Source: Dehalogenimonas formicexedens
GTDB lineage: Bacteria; Chloroflexota; Dehalococcoidia; Dehalococcoidales; Dehalococcoidaceae
Direction: 5' to 3'
Assembly (NCBI RefSeq): GCF_001953175.1
Contig: NZ_CP018258.1
Coordinates: forward strand, 772,210 to 836,209
DNA: 64,000 nt
A program made the translations under genes and the position numbers. The notes under the pieces were generated by a model. It was not told the DNA's origin. It worked only from the letters and a program-made list of their open reading frames with translations, and did not search any database. This document shows, in pieces, positions 22,159 to 29,229 of this stretch; the first letter of the stretch is position 1, and each line of letters begins with the position of its first letter.

Positions 22159-22764
22159 TTAATCGTGGCCGGCTACGATTGGCGCGGGGCGATCCTTTTT
22201 ATCAAACAAAGACATTTCATAGTTTTGCCGTTTTAACCAGGTCAAACACCGGACCGGCTGCCAGGAATAGCCAGGTAAAAAGGCCCACACGCCGGCTCGG
22301 CTAAAACCTCGACAAGTTGGGCTACAATAGTCAAGGTATAAAACGTTATCGACGTGTTCGCGGAAAAAAAGCCGGATCCGATCACGGAATAACGCGTTAC
22401 CTGATAAAGCCCTCGCGTCGGCATACTCTTTTAGGTTGTCGTGGTCTTTGATCTGATATGGGGGATCGAGTAAACACCACTCGAAATGATCCGAGCAGCT
22501 CGATATATATTTTTCGACGCTCATTTTTAGAGTGGCTTCTTCGCATTCCAGGTCTACACGGATCCGGCCTATTGTCGAACGGCCCGAATAAAGGTGTAAA
22601 ACGTTATCCGAGCTGCCGATCAATTCCCTTATGATCCGTTCCGGACCGGACGCAAACGCCCCTCTATAATCGCCCGGGCGGTTTGGTGTTTTCTTGTCTC
22701 GGAATTGTTTTAGGTTGTTAACCGATCTCGGGGTAACACCTAACGGCAATACCTGGGTAATCAT
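22159..22764 (-). CDS. DNA methyltransferase-like protein (DPPY)
   Basis: The protein has 201 residues from ATG 22764, which overlaps the stop of the preceding gene (ATGA); a longer upstream frame exists but lacks that coupling. The catalytic motif DPPY is at residues 100-103, and a degenerate SAM-binding motif LYSGRSTIGRIRVDL lies at about 58-72, so the order is the beta-type/gamma-type of N6-adenine or N4-cytosine methyltransferases. The target domain is small. It may protect the element's DNA from host restriction; the element is unusually rich in short palindromes. An RNA methyltransferase or an inactive relative is possible. Confidence 0.65.
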   Translation of the reverse strand: MITQVLPLGVTPRSVNNLKQFRDKKTPNRPGDYRGAFASGPERIIRELIGSSDNVLHLYSGRSTIGRIRVDLECEEATLKMSVEKYISSCSDHFEWCLLDPPYQIKDHDNLKEYADARALSGNALFRDRIRLFFREHVDNVLYLDYCSPTCRGFSRAGVWAFLPGYSWQPVRCLTWLKRQNYEMSLFDKKDRPAPIVAGHD

Positions 22765-22943
22765 CGGCCGGCCGCCTTTGCGCCGGCGTAGATCGAACAA
22801 CGATAGATACAATAAGCCTCGCCCTGTTCGGTGATCGGCAATAGGCTATACTGGCACCGGCCCCAGGGCGGTATACCGCTTTTACAATGCCGGCAAAGTT
22901 CGGCTATGGCTTGTTTGATTCGTTCGGTACTAATTTCAGGCAT
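22761..22943 (-). CDS. small Cys-rich element protein
   Basis: The protein has 60 residues with CRHC, WGRCQY and CIYRCS, four or five cysteines arranged like a small zinc-binding domain. Function unknown. Its stop overlaps the methyltransferase start, which supports both starts. It begins one base after the stop of the previous gene. Confidence 0.65.
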   Translation of the reverse strand: MPEISTERIKQAIAELCRHCKSGIPPWGRCQYSLLPITEQGEAYCIYRCSIYAGAKAAGR

Positions 22944-22944
22944 A

Positions 22945-23172
22945 CTAAACCACTCCGGCGGCCAGTTTCGGGCCTTGTACGGGCATTGTAGGGGCCGCGT
23001 TTTTCTTAGCCGCGGCGTTTCCAGGGGCCATCAATCGCAACCGCAACGTATAGCACCGGCCGGCGTCGTCGATCCGGCCTACTTTTTCGGCCTGGGCCTG
23101 GGCGGCGGCCAGGGCGGCGGCGATCTGCTTAATTTCGCGTTCGTCTAACCTATATTGATTTGACGGGTTCAT
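22945..23172 (-). CDS. small helical element protein
   Basis: The protein has 75 residues from ATG 23172 with AAAGGAGATACT upstream; a longer in-frame start is inside the recombinase gene. A basic helical segment (RLDEREIKQIAAALAAAQAQAEKVG) and one cysteine in GRCYTLRLRL are visible. It overlaps the recombinase stop by 23 bases. No function can be assigned. Confidence 0.6.
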   Translation of the reverse strand: MNPSNQYRLDEREIKQIAAALAAAQAQAEKVGRIDDAGRCYTLRLRLMAPGNAAAKKNAAPTMPVQGPKLAAGVV

Positions 23173-23686
23173 AGTATCTCCTTTTTTTCCTTTTTTTCGT
23201 ATCGGTTGAACCTTTGGGGCGGCCCAGGGTTTTACCGCCGGCGGCCAGGCGGGCCAATCCGGCCTTTGTGCGCTCAGATCGGCGTTTACTCTCCCAATTA
23301 GCAACCCAGGCGATCAGGGCCGTAAAAACTTCGTCTAGGCCGCCAGGCATATCTAACCATTGTTCTTGATAGCTTAAAACACGAACGCCGACGGACCTAA
23401 AATCGGCAATCAGGGATAACGCCCGCGTTGGCCCCTCGCGTGTTAGGCGATCTAACGCCCATACTGCTACAATGTCCCAGGGCCGGCCGCGTCTACGGCT
23501 ATCGGCCCTTAAGCGGGCTAGTTCGGTTTGGTGGCCACTCTTGAAAGCACTCTCGCTCTCTTGATAAACGGCCGCGATCCCTAGCCCGCGTTCATTTAGC
23601 CAACGAGTCAAAGCTATTAATTGATTGTCTACTGTTTGATCGTCAGTTGATACGCGAACATAGAGCGCGGCCGCCGGTTGTTTCAT
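23150..23686 (-). CDS. small serine recombinase lacking an HTH domain
   Basis: The protein has 178 residues. The catalytic serine is S13 in YVRVSTDDQ, the DRLTR motif (79-83) carries the conserved arginines, and the E-helix region is ALIAWVANWESKRRSERTKAGLARLAAGG. After GRPKGS (156-160) resolvases normally have a helix-turn-helix of about 40 residues; here only 18 residues with the basic stretch KKRKKRRYY remain. It is the only recombinase of the element and therefore the likely integration/excision enzyme. It is encoded in the middle of the early block, not at an end as is usual for integrases. Confidence 0.9.
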   Translation of the reverse strand: MKQPAAALYVRVSTDDQTVDNQLIALTRWLNERGLGIAAVYQESESAFKSGHQTELARLRADSRRRGRPWDIVAVWALDRLTREGPTRALSLIADFRSVGVRVLSYQEQWLDMPGGLDEVFTALIAWVANWESKRRSERTKAGLARLAAGGKTLGRPKGSTDTKKRKKRRYYEPVKSI

Positions 23687-23849
23687 GCCTTTTACCTCCT
23701 AATTTAATACTCTCGTGGGCTACGTAACCGCAGAATATACAGACCTGGCAATTATCCAGATCCCGATCGAATACCAGGCGCCGGCCGCCCTGGGTACTGG
23801 CGCCACAATGCGGGCAAGTGTCAATAATGACGCGGCGCCATTGTTTCAC
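23643..23849 (-). CDS. zinc-ribbon protein
   Basis: The protein has 68 residues with CPHCG (about residues 12-16) and CIFCG (about 37-41), a classical zinc ribbon. It overlaps the preceding gene by four bases (ATGA) and the recombinase start by 44 bases. It is one of at least five small metal-binding proteins in this early block; a transcription or DNA-binding role is plausible. Confidence 0.65.
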   Translation of the reverse strand: MKQWRRVIIDTCPHCGASTQGGRRLVFDRDLDNCQVCIFCGYVAHESIKLGGKRHETTGGRALCSRIN

Positions 23850-24541
23850 TCGCCGGCCTCGTTAAATAGCTTTTCGTCAAAGCATGGGCCGTCAATGTCG
23901 TATGGATCGGCGGCCGGATCTATGCCGAGATCTCCGGCCAGGTTGTCGAGTTCGGCTAAGACTTCCTCACAGCGGGCGGCGAGCGTCCAGTTAGGGCCAC
24001 GGGCTATAGTCCGTTCGGCAATTTCGAGCGCGAGATCATAGGCCGCGCCTTTAACGGCAGTCCAGGAATGAAGGTGGAAGGCGTAGGCGAGTTTTTGAAG
24101 GGCCGAACACTCGTGTCCGTCCGCCTGGCCGCACGTTGACAAGATATTGTCCAGGTTGGCATTAAAGGCGGCACGATCCGCTTTAGCCATCGCCTGGCCT
24201 AAGATGATATCGGCCTTTTTCGAGTCTGATTTACCGCCCTGGGCGACAACCTGGGCCGGCGTCCGGCGGGGTTTTTTGGCGGGTTTGGCCGGCAGAACTA
24301 ACGCGCCTAGTTCGATATCGGCCCACATCATATCCGCTGTAAGTTCGGGGCTAAGGCGGGTTTTGTCCAGGTAGGCGTTAACAACTTCGTCCGCTTCGGA
24401 GAGAGCGATTTCGATTACCGGCTTTTTGGCGTCGCAACATTTAGTAGCCGCGTGGCGACCCATAGGGCCGGAGTAGGGGCGGTCGCATACCAGGCATTGG
24501 TATACGTCTTTAGAGAGTTTGCGGTAGTACTTAGACGACAC
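23846..24541 (-). CDS. element protein with N-terminal zinc finger
   Basis: The protein has 231 residues from GTG 24541 with GGAGG four bases upstream. An N-terminal CLVCDRPY...HAATKCCD segment looks like a C2HC finger (about residues 17-37). A charged linker with KPAKKPRRTPAQ follows, then a helical C-terminal domain (about 110-215) ending in an acidic tail. I do not recognise the family. As the first sizeable gene of the early block it could be the element's replication or transcription factor, but the sequence shows no polymerase, helicase or Rep motif. Confidence 0.65.
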   Translation of the reverse strand: MSSKYYRKLSKDVYQCLVCDRPYSGPMGRHAATKCCDAKKPVIEIALSEADEVVNAYLDKTRLSPELTADMMWADIELGALVLPAKPAKKPRRTPAQVVAQGGKSDSKKADIILGQAMAKADRAAFNANLDNILSTCGQADGHECSALQKLAYAFHLHSWTAVKGAAYDLALEIAERTIARGPNWTLAARCEEVLAELDNLAGDLGIDPAADPYDIDGPCFDEKLFNEAGE

Positions 24542-24651
24542 AGGCCCTCCGAACGGATAAAATAATACCGGCGCGATAGCCGGCGGCGTGTTTTTTACGC
24601 CGGCGTAGCCGCCGGCTAAGTTCTCCCAGGGATTTATCGGTACCGATCGGG

Positions 24652-24921
24652 TTATAATAGGCGTTTTTCGGTGGGTATTGAGAGATCGCCCAGGTCAACG
24701 GGGCGGGTAACACGGCTTCGCCCGCCGTATTCAAGCCGGTATCTAAGTGTGTGGAGATCATCGGCCCGTTGTTTATAGGGGCTATCGTATTCGTGATAGT
24801 GGGCGTGGTTGGCGTTTTCAGCTTCGGCGGCAAGTTCCGCTCTCCTGAGTAAGCCCAGAATGATCGCCAGTTCGTACGGGTTAAGCTTCGGGCGGGCGTC
24901 AACTTCAAAGTTGATTGACAT
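24652..24921 (-). CDS. small element protein, first gene of the early block
   Basis: The protein has 89 residues from ATG 24921, with AGAGGTAG five bases upstream; a start 9 codons earlier lacks a ribosome site. The sequence MSINFEVDARPKLNPYELAIILGLL, then an acidic/His-rich helix (AENANHAHYHEYDS) is ordinary globular composition without a motif I know. It is followed by 110 bases without a gene that contain ATCGGTACCGAT (24636-24647). A second frame on the same strand (24531-25058) fully overlaps it and is discussed in the findings. Confidence 0.6.
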   Translation of the reverse strand: MSINFEVDARPKLNPYELAIILGLLRRAELAAEAENANHAHYHEYDSPYKQRADDLHTLRYRLEYGGRSRVTRPVDLGDLSIPTEKRLL

Positions 24922-25058
24922 TTTTCTACCTCTTTTTTCGGTTCGCATATGCGAGTTACGGTTAACTTAGAGTGTTCTCTTTTTAGAACGGGCGGCAAAG
25001 CTAAGCATTTAGCTTCAAGCGGTACCGATCCTTTTATGATTACTTTATGTAAAAGCAT

Positions 25059-25116
25059 TTCGCACCTATTATGTTAAGTGTTATATCTCTATATAACATA
25101 ACATATATAGTGCGAA
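25059..25116. promoter_or_regulatory. right-end imperfect inverted repeat, early promoter/operator zone
   Basis: TTCGCAC (25059-25065) and GTGCGAA (25110-25116) are the outer arms of an imperfect inverted repeat that continues inward with AT-rich TATGTTA-type words to a centre near 25088. It contains -10-like TATAAC/TATATA words for minus-strand transcription and the right copy of the 12-bp direct repeat. It is the natural place for the early promoter and its control. Confidence 0.5.
25097..25108. repeat. right copy of 12-bp direct repeat, candidate attR
   Basis: CATAACATATAT, identical to 15120-15131. Recombination between the copies would release a 9,977-bp circle. Confidence 0.5.
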
Positions 25117-25248
25117 CCATATAAACGTGAAATAACCCAGTCCCCATTTAGCAAAAGCCAATTATCTTTGAGGTCGCGGATCTCCGCCGCCCGGATTATG
25201 GATAAAGCATTCACCGTTTCGAGTCTCGAGCGCTATCTTTTGAGTTTG

Positions 25249-26376
25249 TCAGGTTTGAAAACCGAACGTCGAGTTGCCAGGTACCAGCTGCCCGATTCCT
25301 AGTGAAAGGTCCTTAAGTCCCCACCGGTTGGTCGCCGAGGTGAACACAGTACATGCTGGCTCAACGCCGCGTTCTTTCAAACCGCTCAGCGCTTCTGTTT
25401 CGTTTTTAGCGTTTACCAGGCCTGGTAACAAGTCTATCTTGTTAAACACAGTGATCCGTGGTTTTTCGTCGATTTCAAGTTCCTTAAGGATAGTCTCAAC
25501 AGTCTGACACTGCCCTACCGCATTTCTCGATGTTATGTCAATTACATGGATCAATATGGAAGCCTCGGAGAGTTCCTCGAGAGTGGCCCGGAAGGCTTTC
25601 ACGATCGTCGGCGGCAGCTTTTTAATAAACCCGACCGTGTCTGTTATCAGGATTTGCCGTTTGTCGGGCAGCGTCATTCGCCTGGTCGTCGGATCCAGGG
25701 TGGCAAACAATTTGTCTTCTACAAAAACATCAGCTTTGGTCATAGCCCGCATAAGGCTGCTTTTGCCGCTATTGGTATATCCCACCAGGGCAGCTACCGG
25801 AATCCCTTCTCTTTTCCTCTTTTGCCTGTACAGGTCTCGTTGGCGGCTCACATCGTCAAGTTTGGATTCCAGGACGACAATTTTGCGCTGCAATATGCGC
25901 TTGTCAGTCTCTAGCTGGGATTCGCCGGGACCTCTGGTACCAATGCCGCCCCCGAGACGCTCCAGGTGACTCCATTGTCCGGCAAGGCGGGGCAGCAGGT
26001 ATTGTAACTGCGCCAGTTCAACTTGAAGTTTTCCTTCCCTGGTGTGTGCGTGCCGGGCGAAGATGTCGAGGATAAGAGCTACCCTGTCGATCACCTTGAC
26101 CTTCAGGGCTTCTTCAAGAGTTCGCTGCTGCAACGGAGTTAGTTCGTCGTCGAAAACCGCGGTGTCATAGTTGATTTGGGCTCGGGACTCGATTAGTTCG
26201 TCGAGCTTCCCTTTCCCCAGATAGGTCACCTTTTGGGGTTGGGGCAACCGCTGCGTCAGGCGCCCCACCACAACGCCCCCTGCGGTTTTGACCAGTTCAG
26301 CCAGCTCCGTAAGCGATTCGTCGGCAGTCCACTCAGACTGAGCCTTGGGATTGCCGGTATTGATGGCGACCAGCAT
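25249..26376 (-). CDS. hflX: ribosome-associated GTPase HflX
   Basis: The protein has 375 residues from ATG 26376. The N-terminal HflX domain (VGRLTQRLPQPQKVTYLGKGKLDEL) and the signature RLGGGIGTRGPGESQLETD are followed by a GTPase with G1 VGYTNSGKSSL, G3 ITDTVGFI and G4 VFNKIDLL. HflX splits stalled 70S ribosomes. The ATG falls in the middle of the conserved EPERVMLVAIN segment, and the open frame extends about 20 codons upstream without a standard start codon, so the true start may be a near-cognate codon (see findings). It is immediately next to the right end of the element; its transcription runs towards the element. Confidence 0.95.
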   Translation of the reverse strand: MLVAINTGNPKAQSEWTADESLTELAELVKTAGGVVVGRLTQRLPQPQKVTYLGKGKLDELIESRAQINYDTAVFDDELTPLQQRTLEEALKVKVIDRVALILDIFARHAHTREGKLQVELAQLQYLLPRLAGQWSHLERLGGGIGTRGPGESQLETDKRILQRKIVVLESKLDDVSRQRDLYRQKRKREGIPVAALVGYTNSGKSSLMRAMTKADVFVEDKLFATLDPTTRRMTLPDKRQILITDTVGFIKKLPPTIVKAFRATLEELSEASILIHVIDITSRNAVGQCQTVETILKELEIDEKPRITVFNKIDLLPGLVNAKNETEALSGLKERGVEPACTVFTSATNRWGLKDLSLGIGQLVPGNSTFGFQT

Positions 26377-26445
26377 TACCCGTTCAGGTTCAATTGAGGT
26401 ATTGATAATCGATTTCGGGATGAATTTGCCTCTATTTTACAGGTT

Positions 26446-26477
26446 AAAAAAACCGGGGGACTTCACATGTCCCCCGG
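26446..26477 (-). terminator. terminator downstream of the CAT-anticodon tRNA
   Basis: A perfect 9-bp stem CCGGGGGAC / GTCCCCCGG (26453-26461, 26469-26477) with a 7-base loop is followed on the minus strand by seven T (complement of 26446-26452). Confidence 0.9.
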
Positions 26478-26493
26478 AATCAAGCTCTTAATA

Positions 26494-26569
26494 TGGTGGG
26501 CTCGGCAGGTTTCGAACCTGCGACCAAGCGGTTATGAGCCGCCCGCTCTGACCACTGAGCTACGAGCCC
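26494..26569 (-). tRNA. tRNA with CAT anticodon, probably tRNA-Ile2
   Basis: A 76-nt cloverleaf on the minus strand has acceptor GGGCTCG / CGAGCCC, encoded CCA and anticodon loop CTCATAA. The anticodon-arm and variable-loop region (GGCTCATAACCGCTTGGTCGCAGG) resembles bacterial tRNA-Ile2, whose C34 is converted to lysidine so it reads AUA, more than elongator tRNA-Met. The elongator-Met alternative cannot be excluded without comparison. Confidence 0.85.
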
Positions 26570-26577
26570 GGTGGCGG

Positions 26578-27252
26578 TTATAGGTATTGTTCGCCCTCGG
26601 GTATCTCGTCTTCGGACTCTTCGTCACGTTCCACTTTTTTGCGTTCGAAACGGCTTTCTTTCTTTTGTCCTGTGGGTTTAATGACCGGCGGATAATCAAA
26701 AACGGGCTTTTCTTCTTCCCAGGTTTCAGTATCCGGATTCCATTTCATTTTTTCCTGAAGAGCCTGTTTTTCAGCCTCCATTTTCTGGAGTTCGCCCAAC
26801 GCCCAATAACGTTCTTTTTCTTTTGGATCTACCGTTGTGGATTTCCTAGCCCAATTTGCGTAGTCCTTTTCCGCCGTTTCCTTCATATTCTGCTCGTCTT
26901 TTTCTTTTTCCTGTTTGACGAGCTCTTCTTTAGCCCACTCCACCCAAGCTTCAGGACCGCGGCCGCAGGCTTCCTGACGTTCCTCACGCCACCGTTTTAA
27001 TGGATCCGGGTTTTTGATCTTGTCATCATCAGCCCGCCGTTGTGACTGCCACATCTTTTCCTTGGCTTTGTCTTGAGTGATCAAATAGCTATCGGGCGGC
27101 GTAGACATTACTTGAGAAAATGCCGCTGAAAGAATCCGGTCGCATTCCGCATTACAATTTGGACAATTTGTGATGGCGTCACATTCACTGAACGGTCTTC
27201 TGAGTTCAAATGTTTTGCGGCACTGCGGGCAAATATATTCGTAAATTGGCAT
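26578..27252 (-). CDS. FmdB-type zinc-ribbon protein with long charged tail
   Basis: The protein has 224 residues from ATG 27252. The first 45 residues are an FmdB/Zn-ribbon_8 domain: MPIYEYICPQCRKTFELRRPFS...CPNCNAECDRI. The rest is a very charged, Trp-containing helical tail (WREERQEACGRGPEAWVEWAKEELVKQEKEKDEQ, then a coiled-coil-like part) ending in acidic residues. FmdB domains are small regulators or nucleic-acid-binding modules; the long tail is unusual for the family, which is mostly 70-120 residues. The function is not known. Confidence 0.75.
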   Translation of the reverse strand: MPIYEYICPQCRKTFELRRPFSECDAITNCPNCNAECDRILSAAFSQVMSTPPDSYLITQDKAKEKMWQSQRRADDDKIKNPDPLKRWREERQEACGRGPEAWVEWAKEELVKQEKEKDEQNMKETAEKDYANWARKSTTVDPKEKERYWALGELQKMEAEKQALQEKMKWNPDTETWEEEKPVFDYPPVIKPTGQKKESRFERKKVERDEESEDEIPEGEQYL

Positions 27253-27320
27253 GAGCAACCCCCACAAGAATTCGATTACTTTACGTTAAATTGTATCACT
27301 TCCAAACCTTTTTCATCAAG

Positions 27321-29069
27321 TTACAAGGCTAAATTTGTAGCCCGTTCTCTCACCGCTGCGTTTAGACCCTCCAACAATTTGCCTGGGGTGACACCGAACT
27401 TCTGTTCGCCGGTTCTTAACCTGACGGACACGGTGCCGGATTCAATCTCCTTGTCTCCTATGACAAGCATACATGGAATCTTATCCAATTGGGCTTGCCT
27501 GATCTTCTGATTAATGGTTTCGGAGCGATCATCCAAGTTCACCCTGTAGCCTGCTGCCTTGAGTTCGCGGGTCAGGTTACCAGCGTACTCCAGGTGTCGA
27601 TCTGATATCGGAAGAACGGCTACCTGGACCGGGTGGAGCCACACCGGAAACGCCCCGGCATAATGCTCTATCAACAGACCGAAGAAGCGTTCCCATGATC
27701 CCAGTAACGCTCTGTGAACCATGTACGGCCGATGCTCCTGGCCATCCGCACCAACATAAACCATGTTGAACCGTTCCGGCAGGTTGAAATCGAACTGGAT
27801 GGTCGTCATCTGCCATTCGCGGCCTAAGGCATCCTTGACTTTAAGGTCTATTTTCGGCCCGTAGAAGGCGCCGCCGCCTTCATCGATCTTGTACTTCAAT
27901 CCCTGGGCGTCCATCACCTTCCGCAACACGTCCGCGGCTTTTTGCCATTGCTCTTCGGTACCGATAGCCTTCTCAGGGCGAGTAGCCAGGTAAAGCTGGT
28001 AGTCCTTGAAGCCGAACGTCTGCCAAATATGGAATGAGAACCGGATTACCTCGGCGATCTCGCTCTCCATTTGTTCGGGAGTGCAGAAAATGTGGGCGTC
28101 ATCCTGAGTGAAGCCGCGGACCCGAAGCAGGCCAGTCAAGACGCCGCTGCGTTCGTAACGGTAGACGGTGCCAAGCTCGCACCATCTCAACGGCAGGTCA
28201 CGGTAAGACCTGGTCTGCGACTTGTAATACAGTATGTGGAAGGGGCAGTTCATGGGTTTGACGTAATAGTCCTGCCCATCTATATCCATGGGAGAGTACA
28301 TAATATCCTTGTAGTTCGCGAGGTGGCCTGATGTCTCCCATAATGTGCCGCGACCTATATGCGGGCTGTACAGTATTTCATAGCCGGCGTCATAATGTTC
28401 TCGGCGCCAGAATTCCTCGACCGTTGTTCTTATACGGCCAGCTTTGGGTCCGTAGATAATCAACCCTCCGCCCAATTCTTCAGGTGTGGCGAAGAGATCG
28501 AGTTGTTTGTTGAGCTTGCGGTGGTCCCTGGCTTCGAGCTCTTCGAGCTTTTTCAAGTATTCTTCAAGTTCAGCCTTGGTCGGAAAGGCCGTCCCGTAAA
28601 TTCGCTGTAGCATCGGACGTTTCTCATCACCACGCCAATACGCGCCGGCGATTGATAATAATTTGAAGGCCTTGATACGGGCGGTATGAGATACGTGAGG
28701 CCCGCGGCACAGGTCAACAAAGTCACCGTCGCGGTAAATGGTGATATCCTCGCCTTCAGGTAGATCGGCGAGAACTTCAAGTTTATAGGGTTGGCCAGCG
28801 AAAATTTTCTCCACCTCCGCCCTGGAAACCGTTTCTTTTACGAACGGCAGGTTCTGTTTAACAATCTCTGCCATTTTCGCTTCTATCAATGGCAGATCTT
28901 CAGGAACCAACGCTCGCGGCAACTCGAAATCATAATAGAAACCAGTTTCTATCGACGGACCAATCCCCAGTTTGGTACCCGGAAACAGAGCGGTCACGGC
29001 ATGTGCCAACACATGAGCTGCCGAATGGCGCATCATCGCCAGTTGTTGATCGATCGGTTCGTTCGCCAA
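27321..29069 (-). CDS. thrS: threonyl-tRNA synthetase without TGS domain
   Basis: The protein has 582 residues, about 60 shorter than the usual 640 because it starts directly at the editing domain: MRHSAAHVLAHAV carries the zinc/editing HxxxH motif. Class II motif 2 (RYERSGVLTGLLRVRGFTQDDAHIFC) and the C-terminal anticodon-binding domain (WLHPVQVAVLPISDRHLEYA) are present, as is the PMNCPFHILYYKS zinc-site segment. It charges tRNA-Thr and clears mis-charged Ser-tRNA. Loss of the N-terminal TGS domain is seen in some archaeal and bacterial ThrRS and is not a truncation of the gene, since an upstream non-coding region with its own promoter signals follows. Confidence 0.95.
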   Translation of the reverse strand: MANEPIDQQLAMMRHSAAHVLAHAVTALFPGTKLGIGPSIETGFYYDFELPRALVPEDLPLIEAKMAEIVKQNLPFVKETVSRAEVEKIFAGQPYKLEVLADLPEGEDITIYRDGDFVDLCRGPHVSHTARIKAFKLLSIAGAYWRGDEKRPMLQRIYGTAFPTKAELEEYLKKLEELEARDHRKLNKQLDLFATPEELGGGLIIYGPKAGRIRTTVEEFWRREHYDAGYEILYSPHIGRGTLWETSGHLANYKDIMYSPMDIDGQDYYVKPMNCPFHILYYKSQTRSYRDLPLRWCELGTVYRYERSGVLTGLLRVRGFTQDDAHIFCTPEQMESEIAEVIRFSFHIWQTFGFKDYQLYLATRPEKAIGTEEQWQKAADVLRKVMDAQGLKYKIDEGGGAFYGPKIDLKVKDALGREWQMTTIQFDFNLPERFNMVYVGADGQEHRPYMVHRALLGSWERFFGLLIEHYAGAFPVWLHPVQVAVLPISDRHLEYAGNLTRELKAAGYRVNLDDRSETINQKIRQAQLDKIPCMLVIGDKEIESGTVSVRLRTGEQKFGVTPGKLLEGLNAAVRERATNLAL

Positions 29070-29170
29070 ATCTTCACCTCGTCCTTATGAGTTTGTTTTC
29101 CAACATTAAACTCACCGAATCGGGCAATTATAACGCCACCGGTATACCAAGGCAAAATCCTGGCATTTCC

Positions 29171-29199
29171 TTGACATGAATTTTAGCTCAACCTAAAAT
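29171..29199 (+). promoter_or_regulatory. sigma-70-type promoter
   Basis: TTGACA (29171-29176), a 17-base spacer and TAAAAT (29194-29199) lie 30 bases before the start of the 109-residue gene. Confidence 0.75.
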
Positions 29200-29229
29200 G
29201 GCTTCGACCCCTGGCTTAAAGGATCTTAT

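Larger units (their letters stand above)
15120..25108 (-). mobile_element. ~10 kb putative provirus of a tailless virus
   Basis: All genes between dapL and hflX run on the minus strand, with many 4-bp ATGA overlaps and a sequence style (dense GCCGGC, GGATCC and CCAGG words, GC-rich Ala/Gly proteins) unlike the flanking genes. Contents: zinc-finger proteins, a small serine recombinase, a DPPY methyltransferase and a short FtsK/HerA-type ATPase. After a terminator and promoter come two beta-rich candidate capsid proteins, hydrophobic membrane proteins and a repeat/glycine-rich spike. There is no large terminase, portal, protease or tail gene. This combination is that of a tailless dsDNA virus with an ATPase of the PRD1/STIV/Sphaerolipovirus kind. 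A 12-bp direct repeat delimits it. It is inserted between genes, not in a tRNA. Function and novelty are inference. Confidence 0.75.

Noticed and set aside
15120-25108. Element as a tailed prophage or a filamentous (Zot) phage
   Set aside because: No terminase, portal, head protease, tape measure or tail genes are present. The ATPase has HerA-like TQRP motifs and no TM segment, and no rolling-circle Rep is seen, so neither type fits well, although the glycine-rich adhesin alone would fit a filamentous phage.
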